Part shown: one piece after another, positions 1 to 10,352 of the stretch | Layout: every line of letters begins with the position of its first letter | How positions within the stretch are numbered: the first letter of the stretch is position 1 | NCBI GenBank assembly: GCA_022575985.1 | Contig: JAKSXM010000123.1 | Span: forward strand, 62,001 to 126,000 | Length of the DNA: 64,000 nucleotides | Source of the DNA: Anagrus nilaparvatae | Taxonomy: Eukaryota > Arthropoda > Insecta > Hymenoptera > Mymaridae | Direction: 5' to 3' | Notes under the pieces: model-generated | What the model was told of the DNA's origin: nothing | What the model saw: the letters and a program-made list of their open reading frames with translations, nothing else | Database searches by the model: none | Made by a program: the position numbers and the translations under genes

Positions 1-625
1 AATATATACTTTTTAATATCAGTTTTTAATATTAATTATATATTAAAAAATAAATATTTCTATCTCTTCGATATTTTTTTATTAAAATTCTACTTGCGCG
101 TGTGGTATTGAGGATCTTTCTGAAGCTGGCATCCCAAACAACGAAGGTTCAAAACCCTTTGAGCCCCTCCGGAGTTAAAAAAAAAATACAAATTTAATTT
201 CAATAATAATTCATTAAATACATTAGTGTCACCGATTATTAGAATGACTTACAGAAAAATATGATTGCTAAAATAAATAATTTTTTTTTTTTTAATTTAT
301 TAACAATTTATTTTATTTAACATTTAAATTTATTAATAATTATTCCTTAAAATAAAACGTAATGTACTATTGGGTATTTTTAATGAATCGATAATATAGT
401 TTTCATATTATTTCAAAATACAAAAATACCCTCAAGTTACACTAGAAAATGTACCGTAACGCCAAATATAGCGAGCAATCATTGCTGGAATTTGGTATTA
501 GCATAGCATGCTACGTACTTGCTTGCAAATGCGGAAGCAAAAGCATCATATATGCTGACATCTGTAACTCACAGGACGGAAAAGTTATGCCTGCAATATA
601 TTAGTCTGTGCTAGCATAATGTTTA
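1..625. other. AT-rich non-coding stretch
   Basis: No convincing exon is seen. Positions about 105-190 form a more GC-balanced island with a B-box-like stretch followed by an A-run, which could be a worn tRNA-derived SINE fragment, but no A box or target duplication can be fixed. The rest is A/T-rich filler. Confidence 0.4.
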
Positions 626-1366
626 TTGGGCAATTTTTATTTCGAGCATTTCTCGCGCGCGTTAGAGGACTCTCCAAAAATCCCGACCTTTTGTCGGGAA
701 TTGATCAGAGGAAGACTCTTTATTGAAATACAGACGCTTAGTCGGTTTTATGCGGATATAAATCATCAATTATGCACCGACGTACTGTCTCCTATTATAA
801 TTCAGACGAATCGCCCATGTATTTAAAGATGTTCCATCGCTTATTTTTCCTCAGAGTATTATTCAAATAAGAGTTTACATTAATAAAAACCAGCTACAAT
901 ATTGTTATAACCCATTAACGCCTAATCGACACATGCAAGGCATCTGAATTTTTTTTAACGATAAAAATCTAAATTGAGGCTGCTCTTTCATTTCTGAAGT
1001 CCGTTTCTATTTTAATTTTTTTATTAAAAAAAAATCAGATGCTTTGTATGTGTCGATTAGGCGTTAATGGGTTATAAAAATATTGTAGCTGGTTTTTATT
1101 AACACTCTTATTTGAATAATAATCATAATAATAATAATACACTGAGAAAAAATAAGCGATGGAACGTCTGTAAATGCATGGGCAATTCGTCTGTATTATA
1201 AAAGGAGACAATACGTCGGTACAGAGTTGATAATTTAGCCGCATAAAACCGACGAAGCGTCTGTATTTCAATAAAGAGTCTTCTTCCGATCAATTTTCGA
1301 TAAAACGTCGAGATTTTTGCAGACACTCCTCATGCGCGCAAAAAGTACTCAAAATAAAAATTGTGT
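626..1366. repeat. Large inverted repeat (foldback), arms about 320 bp
   Basis: The left arm (about 626-948) is matched by the reverse complement of the right arm (about 1036-1366) at roughly 80% identity, around a short AT spacer. Both arms carry the same island reading AAGACTCTTTATTGAAATA on one strand or the other. The open frames in both arms are products of this symmetry and are not genes. It is probably a decayed foldback DNA transposon or an inverted duplication of one. Confidence 0.75.
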
Positions 1367-1420
1367 ATATTATTCGGCATACCATTTGCGCGCACTGATA
1401 GAAGCCGAGCGTGTATAATA

Positions 1421-1532
1421 GAGGATGAGTTTTGTCGATCCTATATTCTAGGGTCTCTACCTATACTTTACTGGCAGTTTCAGCCATTCCTACATTCCCT
1501 AGAATATAGGATCGACAAAACTCATCCTCTAT
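1421..1532. repeat. Short near-perfect hairpin insertion
   Basis: About 38 bp starting ATAGAGGATGAGTTTTGTCG (1421-1459) recurs as its reverse complement at 1494-1532, with a 35-bp loop. The hairpin interrupts a sequence that reads through without it in the partner arm near 2790-2830, so it looks like a discrete MITE insertion. Confidence 0.7.
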
Positions 1533-1569
1533 TAGGCAGCTTCTACAATAGCCACATACACCAATATAT

Positions 1570-1727
1570 GTATATGTATGGATAGACATATTTGTGTATG
1601 GCCAACCTAATTTATAAATCTGTTTTACCAGCAGGTAAAAAGTCTACAAAAATTAATGTAGAAAAATAGAGGGCGCAGTTATCTGAAGGTTGGCCATACA
1701 CAAATATGTCTATCCATACGTATACAT
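1570..1727. repeat. Hairpin element with about 36-bp arms
   Basis: TATGGATAGACATATTTGTG and the GGCCAACCT-like sequence that follows (about 1575-1608) recur inverted at 1687-1722. The 75-bp centre is unrelated. This is probably a second small MITE, directly abutting the larger foldback at 1728. Confidence 0.65.
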
Positions 1728-2774
1728 TAGAGTGGACCTATTTTTGGACTTTGTGGAAAAACTTTGCTCCCCGGGTTTTTTTGTGAAGTTTTGGTCATAA
1801 AAAGTTCCCAGTTCCAAGGATTTTGCTTTAGCCTTGCAAAAACACGTGCCTGTAACCACATCAATTTTCCCATTTAAATAACATGGGAATTTTGAGTTTT
1901 TAGCTATACAAATTTTCACAAAAGCCAAAAAGCGTTTTAAAATGCTAATTTTTACTGGAAAATATACTTTTATATGTTGTAAAGACATACAAACCGTCCT
2001 GAATTCATTCCAAAGGGAATTTTGGGGCTAGAAACGCAAATTTACCGAGTCCCAATTTCAGGGTTTTCAAAAAAAGTCAATTTTTATCATTATCTTTGAA
2101 AAACGATATCTTAAAAACTATTTAAAGAAAAGAGACGAGTAAAAAATTTTTGGAAACTTGAAGCTTGCAGAAAACTTTTAAGGCCTATAAAACTCAATTT
2201 TGTCAAAAATTACAATTTTGGCAGCAATTTAAACAAATTTAAAAATTGGGCCTTTCGGGTCATAAATTACCAATAGGTTAATTGACTATAGCGGTGAGAG
2301 AATCAGTGATAAAAATACACGGCTTACGTCGTTTGAAAGGTAACACTTATACCAAAAAAAGTGAACCAACCAGAAGTGTTTTGGTTAATTTTTGTGGTTG
2401 TAGCTTTTTATCGAAAATTACCGAAAAACCCTGTTTTATAAGATTGAGTAAACATGTAAATTTGCGTTTCTAGCCTCAAAATTCCCTTTGGAATGAATGC
2501 AGGGCGGTTTGTATGTCTTTACAACATATAAAAGTATGTTTTCCAGTAAAAATTAGCATTTTAAAACGCTTTTTGGCATTTGTGAAAATTTGATTAGCTA
2601 AAAACTCAAAATTCCCATGTTATTTAAATGGGAAAATTGATGTGGTTACAGGCACGTGTTTTTGTAAGGCTAAAGCAAAATCCTTGGAACTGGGAACTTT
2701 TTATGACTAAAACTTCACAAAAAAACCCGGGGAGCAAAGTTTTTCCACAAAGTCCAAAAATAGGTCCACTCTAG
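1728..2774. mobile_element. Foldback/MITE-like element, arms about 320 bp
   Basis: The left arm, starting TAGAGTGGACCTATTTTTGG at 1728 and running to about 2050, is matched by the inverted right arm (about 2455-2774) at roughly 90% identity. Indels are few, so this is younger than its neighbours. The centre (2051-2454) has no transposase-like frame. It is best read as a non-autonomous DNA element with long terminal inverted repeats; the family is not recognised. Its flanks pair with each other, which suggests insertion into an older palindrome. Confidence 0.75.
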
Positions 2775-3228
2775 TATACATATATTGGTGTATGTGACTA
2801 TTGTAGAAGCTGCCTTATACCCGCTCGGCTTCTATTCGTGCGCAGCTATGAGTGAGGCTCCAATAAATCTCAACGTTTTATCGGTATTTCTCAGCCGCAA
2901 TCTACGTAAGCGTTCGTATACGTATACGCATGCAAATATTCGTATAGATGCAGAGAAAAAAAATGTTTATAGTCCGGAGAACTCCTGCGTTGAATTATAC
3001 GAAAATTCAAATTTTAAATAAAGCGAAAGGTAATAAACTTGTTAAATAGTTAAATTTTTAAAAATTATTGTTTATAAAACAATTTTACTTTATCTTAAAT
3101 TTATTTTTAAAGAAATTTTTTAAAAATTTAATAATTTTAACTATTTAGGTTTTTAGATCTATTTAAATTTTGAATTTTCGCGCTTTAATTATGGCTTTAG
3201 GGAAGCAGCAAAAGTATTATTTATTAAA
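2775..3228. repeat. Flank of nested palindromes
   Basis: The part near 2775-2885 is an inverted partner of about 1300-1420 plus 1533-1575. A further 45 bp at 2903-2947, containing TACGTAAGCGTTCG, pairs with its reverse complement at 4083-4126, beyond the SINE. The remainder is AT-rich. No gene is visible. Confidence 0.55.
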
Positions 3229-3632
3229 ACTAGACTATAGCGGGCTCACGTTGTTCGCCCGCATTATAATTTCCCCTAAGCTTAATTTAAAAAAATATCA
3301 AAAAAATATAGGTTATAACCTATAAAGAAATTAATAGAAAAATTCAAATTTATAAACAAGCAATTTGATTGGTCTTTATACTGTCCACAAGATGGCGCCC
3401 CCCATAAAGCCCATCAATTTTTATATAATAGATAGACTAGACTATAGCGGGCTCACGTTGTTCGCCCGCATTATAATTTCCCCTTATAGCTTTATTAAAA
3501 AATTATCAAAGAAATATAGGTTATAACCTATAAAGAAAATAGAAAAATTCAAAGTAAACAAACAATTTGATTGGTCTTCATATTGTCCACAAGATGGCGG
3601 CCCCTATAAAGCCCATTAATTTTTATATAATA
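3229..3632. repeat. Two-copy tandem duplication, about 200-bp unit
   Basis: Copy 1 (3229-3435) and copy 2 (3436-3632) both begin ACTAGACTATAGCGGGCTCA. Both contain TATAGGTTATAACCTATA and a CAAGATGGCG motif, and both end in ATTTTTATATAATA. They are about 88% alike. Copy 2 is split at its end by the SINE that follows. Confidence 0.8.
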
Positions 3633-4014
3633 AGAGCCTCGGTAGCTCTGTGGTTAAGGCGTTGGACTTCGGACCTAAGGGTCCGCGGTTCAATTCCCGG
3701 CTATATCAGTATTAAGTTTTTTTCTTTGAGAAAAATTCTTAATGCTGTTCTACCGTGGGTTCTAGGATTGAGGCATCCGCATAATGTTAAATTAAGGGAT
3801 AAAACCCGGCATTATGTAGATAACGCATCCGAAAGTGCTTCCAGGGCACTATAAGCCGGCGTGGGGTTTGGAGAGGATTCGTGCACCTCCTGGACCATAG
3901 GTACAGCACAAGCTACACAAAAACACTACATTTACACACTACATCACAAAACACTTACTCAGGCAGATAAGGGCATAGTACTCAGCCTCATACAAAATCC
4001 CTACATACAGGGTA

Positions 4015-4045
<31 letters not shown>
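3633..4045 (+). mobile_element. tRNA-derived SINE with poly(A) tail
   Basis: The head (about 3634-3708) is tRNA-like. It has an A-box-like TAGCTCTGTGGTTAAGGCG, an anticodon-loop-like segment and a B-box-like GGTTCAATTCCC. About 300 bp of unrelated body and an A-tract (about 4018-4046) follow. The element is bounded by perfect 14-bp direct repeats, ATTTTTATATAATA at 3619-3632 and 4046-4059, which are target-site duplications left by LINE machinery. The tRNA stems do not pair well, so this is not a working tRNA gene. Confidence 0.88.
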
Positions 4046-4050
<5 letters not shown>

Positions 4051-4307
4051 TATATAATAGATAAGCATAGGTTGGCACTATGCGAATATTTACATGCGTA
4101 TTTGCATACGAACGCTTACGTAGACTCAACCTCAGAGAGCGTCTGGTTAGCTATTTGGACGTTGTATACAGAAATTCCTTGACAATACGTAGTATGCTAG
4201 TTCACAAAGGGCGTCTGGATGTTAAATCCGGATGTTTACCGCTTTTTTTCTCAGTGTACCTAATTAATGTCTGATATTAAATTTCCTTTAATTTGTTTGC
4301 GTTACAG

Positions 4308-4481
4308 AGCAAGGGTGGATTGGGTTTCGAAAATGGAGTTGGAGTAGATGCTTTTGCTGATGAGGGGGCAGATGTGGTCGGGTCTTCGACTTCGGAGAAC
4401 ATAGAAATCCCTAGAAAAATGAAATTTCGTGGGAAAATAAATTATTTAACAGAAGATGAATTATTTAGCGAAGAAAACTAA
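4308..4481 (+). CDS. Candidate terminal coding exon, unknown protein
   Basis: A pyrimidine-rich acceptor ending GCGTTACAG precedes an open frame of 57 codons. It begins SKGGLGFENG, has an acidic Gly/Asp/Val stretch, and ends KINYLTEDELFSEEN before TAA. AATAAA-type signals follow within 50 bp. The balanced codon use and charged tail look like a real C-terminal exon. No upstream exon can be found between here and the window start, where repeats dominate, so any upstream exons would lie outside the window. The function is not recognised. Confidence 0.4.
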   Translation, partial: SKGGLGFENGVGVDAFADEGADVVGSSTSENIEIPRKMKFRGKINYLTEDELFSEEN

Positions 4482-4884
4482 ATAGATAAATAAATTACTT
4501 TTATCATTAAAATTTGCTTCTTCAATAAAATAAAACTATAAAAAATCATATGCATTGTATTTTTTAATTACCCAATCAGCAGAAACAATTTTAGGTGAAC
4601 TCAGGATAAATTTAAATAAAATAAAAATCGGACAAGTAATCGAATTTGTATCGGATTAATTAGATTAACATTTGATATAAATATTTTTAATTTAAAAAAA
4701 TCATTTTTGTATGTATTTGATAATAAAAATCCTTTTCTTAAAAAGGACGTGTTGATTGCAACCTGCCGCAACAGTAACTATGTATACAGTGCTATAGCTA
4801 AAGAGTCATTCTCATTGGTTCTCACAATAATGTACAAAATACATACACAAATGCAAATTTGAAATGCAATAACAAATTTGAAAT
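4482..4884. other. AT-rich spacer with a dispersed-repeat fragment
   Basis: Positions about 4740-4850 resemble, at low identity, the repeat found at 29430-29510 and at 31930-31979 plus 34276-34330. All have a CTATGTA(C/T)A core followed by a CATTCT(C/G)ATTGG stretch. Nothing else is visible. Confidence 0.4.
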
Positions 4885-5940
4885 CAAGTACATGTTTTGT
4901 ACACTGATATATCAAAAGCATTTGATTCTGTTAATCATAACCTAATGATACAAAAACTTAAAAATTATAAAGTCAACTCTAATATTGTTAAATGGTTAAG
5001 TTCATATTTATGTAATCGTAAACAATTGGTTGAAATTAATCACAAATTATCAAAAGAGTTATAAAATAGTTTTAATGAATCAAAATTCTTAAATCTTTGT
5101 AAAATTTTCTTTAGGAAATATATACGTTTTTTTGATTTAGATATAATATTATCCATATGAACATTAAAGTTTAAATTATCTTCAAAGAAGATTCCTAAAT
5201 CTTTAATTACTGAGGTTTGCTTAATTTTATGTTTACCAATTTTATATTCTATTTTATAATTATTTTTAGTTTTCCATCTATCATATACCATAATATCACA
5301 TTTATCAAAGTTCCATTTTAAACTATTTAGATAGTTCCAGTTATGTAGTCTCATAATATCTGCTTTAAATAATTTAATGTCTTTATCTGAAGTGATTTCT
5401 TTAAATATTTTTAAGTCATGAACATATATTAAAAATTTTGTATTATTTATAACATTTTTTAAATCATTTATATATATAATATAGAGTGATGGTCCAAGAT
5501 TGGAGCCTTGAGGGACTCAAGATGGAGAAACAATCTCTTTTGATAATTTGTGATTAATTTTAACCAATCGTTTACGATTACATAAATATGAACTTAACCA
5601 TTTAACAATATTAGAGTTGACTTTATAATTTTTAAGTTTTTGTATCATTAGGTTATGATTAACAGAATCAAATGCTTTTGATATATCAGTGTACAAAACA
5701 TGTACTTGATTTCCTCTGTTAAAAGCTTGTGAAATATATTCTCTAAACGTTAGTAAATTTGTAAATGTAGACCTTTTGTTAGTGGAACCATGTTGTTCTG
5801 GTATTATTTTGTTATTAATGAAGCTTGATAATCTATTATATATTAAGTGATCTAATAGTTTGGCAAAACAGGATAAAATTGTAATAGGTCTATAATTTTT
5901 AATGTTTTTAATATGGAAATAAAATTTTAGAATGAAATCT
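4885..5940 (-). mobile_element. Dead, rearranged non-LTR retrotransposon (reverse transcriptase fragment)
   Basis: The minus strand from 5940 to about 5060 encodes a LINE reverse transcriptase fragment. NYRPITILSC is followed by TDISKAFDSVNHN and the VPQGSNLGP block. The element is inactive: a stop codon precedes VPQGS, the YADD catalytic box reads YVHD, and frames change several times. From 4885 to 5060 the plus strand repeats the TDISKAFDSVNH region, an inverted copy of 5535-5705. The 3' end of the element has therefore been replaced by an inverted piece of itself. The jockey/CR1 supergroup is likely; no closer placement is safe. Confidence 0.85.
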
Positions 5941-7080
5941 TGAATAATAAGGAAGTTACAGAAGATTAAGCGAGACACCGCGAAAGACGTCAGATACAGT
6001 ATTCTAAACTTTAAACGCGTTTTTCTCGAAACAACGTTTTTCGAATTAGCGGGCACGATTTTTTTATTCCAAAAAAACATGTCCAAATTTGAATCCATCA
6101 ATCCAAAAGAAAAATGTTTTACAAACATATAAAATTTAATTTGGTATGTTTCGGAACAAGTTGGAGGCTGCAATCGTGCCCGCAATCAAAAGTGAGGCCT
6201 AACTTTGAGCACCTGTATTCGGCGCCATTTTGAAAATAAAATAATAAAAAAAAAAAAAAAAAAATGTTTCGTAACTTATAATCTAATAAAGTTCCAATTT
6301 TAAAAAAATTATCTCAATTACTTCTACCCAAAAACCTATCCAGAAAAAGTAACGTTTTTTTGTTCTCCAATTGTATCTGCCACCTTAAGTATTTGAGTAT
6401 TTATTTTCTTTTCTCATGTATACTAATTTAATAAATGAATGCTAAACATTAAATAAAATATATAATAGATAATAATTTTTTACTCTTTTTATTAATTTAA
6501 AAATAGATTTTTTACAATAATTAACATTTTGGTTGTTTAGCCAAATATATTAATTTAATTTAAATAAATTACATTTAAATTGTTTAATATATTTGTTATC
6601 AGGAGGCACCAGCGAGAAGGCAATCAAATTCACCTCCCATCTGTAAAAAAAAACTTTATTAGGAAAAGTTTGTCATTTTACAAATAATTTTTCAGGGATT
6701 AAGTTTACATAATTTAATTAACAAAAGTGATTACATTTAATGTTAACAAAAAATTATTCTTATTAATTACTCATAACTTTTTTATTTTAACGATCAATGC
6801 GAATCTGTTAGGTTTTAAACAAATAAAAAAATAAAAATTTTAATTTAAGAATTTAAACAATGTTTTCAAAATCCTATTTGTTTAAAACCCCTTTAGACTC
6901 AAATTGATAAAAAAATAGCTGACACTAAGGTTCCTCAAACAATGAGCTTAATACTTCAATATGCCACAGATATCACTATAATTATAAGCATGCAATCATA
7001 CATACATTTCTGTTAAAGTTTAAGTTTTTTTTATTGAATAAAAATTTTGAAACAAATTTTCAAAAAATTAATTATCAGAT
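5941..7080. other. AT-rich spacer
   Basis: Contains a pure A run near 6240 and homopolymer-rich sequence. No exon, tRNA or complete element is recognisable. Confidence 0.5.
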
Positions 7081-8156
7081 TCAAGATATCGAGTAAAAAC
7101 CATATTTTCAAATATAAGTACTTTCATGGAAATAAATGAGGTGTTACATCCAAAATGAAAAAAAAAAAAGTTTTAGATTTTTTGATAAAAAAATTTTTGG
7201 AAAAAAAAATTAATTCTTAATTCGATAATGGTTGTGAATTATCACCGGTTACAATATTTTCAGATATTAGTACTTTAATGGAATTAAATTAGGTATTACA
7301 ATTTAAAAAAAAAATATATATTGTAGTTATTTTAATTTTTTTGTTTTTTTAATTTTGAGAAAACAAATTTTAAAAAAATTCGGTATCAGATCCAAAAATT
7401 ACTATAAACGAACTTTCTAAAACTAGTACTCTCAAAGAAATAAATTAGGTACTACGTCCAAAAAGAAAAAAAAAAGTGTTTTTTGTATTTTTTTGTGAAA
7501 AAAATTTTGGGAAAATAATTTTCAAGAAATTCATTATCAGATTCGAGACATCGAGTAAAAATCGAACTTTCAAATATAAGTCCTTTCATGGAAATAAATT
7601 AGTTATTACATCCAGATTAAAAAAAAAAAAAATAGTTTGAGATTTTTTGATGAAAAAATTTTTGAAAAAAAAATTAGGTCTTAGTTCCATAATGGTTGTG
7701 AAATATCACCGGTTAAAATATTTTACTTTCATAGAAAAAAATTAAGTATTACGTCCTTAAATAAAAAAAATTTTGGCATATTTTGTATTTTTTGGCAACA
7801 AAAATTTTGAGAAAAAAATTTTGAAAAAATTAAGTATCGGGTCCAAAAAAAATGCTATAAACGATATTTCTAAAACTATAGTACTTCCACAGAAATAAAT
7901 TAAGTAATGCGTCCGTAAAAAAAAAAAGAATTGGTATTTTTTGTATTTTTTGGTGAAAAAAATGTTGAGTAAAAAATTTTCAAAAAAGAGATATCGAGTA
8001 AAAATCGTACTTTCAAATATAAGTACTTTCGTGGAGATAAATGAGGTATTACATCCAAATTAAAAAAAAAAAAAGTAGTTTGAGATTTTTTGATAAAAAA
8101 ATTTTTGAAAAAATAATTAGGTCTTAATTCCATAATGGTTGTGAAATTTCACCGGT

Positions 8157-8160
<4 letters not shown>
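7081..8160. repeat. Diverged tandem repeat, unit about 450 bp
   Basis: Three successive units start with a GAGTAAAAATCG-like phrase near 7089, 7553 and 7992. Each contains TTTCAAATATAAGT, a TACATCCA box, an A-run and GGTTGTGAAATATCACCGGTT in the same order. Intermediate half-units suggest an older shorter period. It is non-coding and ends at a CA microsatellite. Confidence 0.75.

Positions 8161-8168
<8 letters not shown>

Positions 8169-8200
<32 letters not shown>
8169..8200. repeat. (CA)n microsatellite
   Basis: Sixteen consecutive CA units, preceded by three TACA units. Confidence 0.95.
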
Positions 8201-8203
<3 letters not shown>

Positions 8204-9728
8204 TTTTTTTTAAAACCGGTTTTTAGCTTCCTGAGGTCCCAAAACGTGCTGATATGCCAAAAAATCGAATTTTGACCTAACACAATGGTTCCTCTTTGAG
8301 GAACCAAAAAATTTTAATTTAAATTTATATAAATTTAAATTGTTATTATTCGTAATTACTTATAACTTATTGATTTATATTACAATTTTTTATAAAGTCT
8401 AAACTTACTAAAATGAGTATATTTAAGAACAAAGAATATAAATTTTCAACGTCTTGGAGCAGTTCAAATGTTAGATATTGGGTTTTTTAAAAATTCATAA
8501 ACTTGGTATTTTTCTAGCAAATTCAAATGATGTTCAAAACTGGAATATAAAAGTACTCCCTATTAGTTTTTCCCGTACAATCCGAATTTACTATTCATTT
8601 TAATATTTCACGACGCTTTATAGGAGAAAAATTCATTCTTAGGGTCCCAATTTTCAGGGAGCCAATGTTTAAAAGGGGTTTTGCCTTGCTTCTATATCTC
8701 AGTCCTCTCAGATTCTTCATCGGTGCGTTGTTAAAAATGTAAGTTCTGTTTTTATTTAAAAAATTTTTTTATTTTTTTATTTTTTTTTTTTGTAAATTAT
8801 ATTGTTTGTTCATATGTAAAAAGCAGAAAACAGGGTCTTACACTGATGAAACTCGCCCTGTTTTCTTGCAGAGCTGAAATGAACATTCAGAGTTTTCATT
8901 TTTAAAAAAATTTTTTCCATCTGAAAAATGATTAACATCATATAACTTCTTTCGAAAGTCATTCTGTGTGACAAAGAGAGGCTCAGTCCTCAGACACACA
9001 GATAACGATAATGAATTAAATTTATTATTGATTTTGTTCCATATAGATCGTTGTTTATTTATAATAAACTCATCAAAATTAATTTAATTAATTTGGAACG
9101 TAAAACAGTATTTATACTGTTTCTTCATATATTATTATAATATAAGTAATGCGTTTTAATTATGCATGCAAAAAAAAGTTAAATTAAAATTTTTTACATT
9201 AAAATTTAATAAAAATTATTTTAAAAAAATTCAGGAGGTTTATCTGTTGATTCTACATTTTCGCAGAAATTACGATTACTGTCGATTACGGACGATTACA
9301 TTATTAATTTTTTTTTTAAGTTTACTTTGGGAAAAAACTATAAAAAACTATTAATAATTCAAGAATATTACAAAAAAAAGTCTCATAGAATTTAAAAAAA
9401 CCTAACTAAAATAATGAGCTTTTTTGTTATGTTAAGTGTTTTTGTGTGTTTTTATTAAATTTATGAAAAATAAAGTCGATAAAGTATGTAATACTAATTG
9501 GAAATGTAATCTTTAAGCAATTATTTATCAGATTTATTCAGTTTTATGGATCTGTGTCATTAGCACCCTATTTTTTATAAAGTCGAAACAAATTTTCCCA
9601 TAGGCACAATGTTAAAATACCACTTTTCTCATAAAAAATTAATTAAGTCGGCGAAATAAGTAAAAATAAGTCGATTTCAGCTCAAAAATGTTTAAATTTT
9701 AATGCTATTCACTTTTTATTACATTCTA
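8201..9728. other. Non-coding AT-rich stretch
   Basis: No open frame with coding character is seen. A short inverted pair near 8826-8875 (CAGAAAACAGGG and CCCTGTTTTCTTGC) forms a small hairpin. Otherwise nothing is recognised. Confidence 0.45.
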
Positions 9729-10065
9729 CACTGAAAATCTTTTTGGTTTTCTGACCAATTGTATTAAGTCGTTACTTTACTAATTATTTGTTGATTTTAA
9801 AGCCGAATTTCGGGGAGCAGTGGCCCAAAATAAATGTCTATTTGCCTTAAATAATCATTTGCTTTTGTTTTTACTTTTTTTATAACCTAAAATTCAAAAC
9901 AATTTTCAAAATAATTATAAACAATTAATCGTGAACCTAATTTCGTGTTATAAAGTTCTCAAATTTGGGGCTATAGGCCCCGAAAAATTTGTAGTGAAGC
10001 AAGCTAAGGATTTGGAGCTTTGACGCACAATCCAAGTGATCAGAAAGCCAAAAAGAATTTCAGTG
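9729..10065. mobile_element. MITE with CACTG termini and TA target duplication
   Basis: The ends are inverted over about 29 bp: CACTGAAAATCTTTTTGG on the left, and CCAAAAAGAATTTCAGTG on the right. TA lies immediately outside both ends (9727-9728 and 10066-10067). The length of 337 bp, lack of coding capacity and TA flanks fit a Tc1/mariner-type non-autonomous element. Confidence 0.75.
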
Positions 10066-10292
10066 TATCAATATTTTTTAACGGATAAACCTCCTTAAAT
10101 TAAAAATATTTAAAAATATTATAATAACTTTATAAAAAATTTTATGTACTGTAAATCAATAAGTTGTAAATAATAACAAAAAAAATTAAATTAAAATTTT
10201 TTTATTATAAAATCTAATAAATTTATATTTTTCTTCCAAAAAAATAGGTCTAAAACTCGGGTGTCCCAAATCGGGGAATGAAAATTAAATTT

Positions 10293-10352
10293 GATGCCCC
10301 GTTCCGCGGACTGGCATATGGTCGCATAGCCCATTCCGCGGAACGGGGCATT
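10293..10352. repeat. GC-rich hairpin
   Basis: GATGCCCCGTTCCGCGGA at 10293-10310 is mirrored by TCCGCGGAACGGGGCATT at 10334-10351 around a 23-bp loop. This is sharply GC-rich in an AT-rich setting. It could be the core of a small MITE or a foldback tip. Confidence 0.7.

Noticed and set aside
626..1326. Small open frames on both strands as genes
   Set aside because: They are mirror images created by the inverted repeat and have no coding character.
3633..3708. Functional tRNA gene
   Set aside because: A and B boxes are present but the anticodon and T stems pair poorly, and the sequence continues into a SINE body with poly(A) and target duplications.
7081..8200. CRISPR-like array
   Set aside because: Units are about 450 bp with no short direct repeats and unique spacers, and the genome is eukaryotic.
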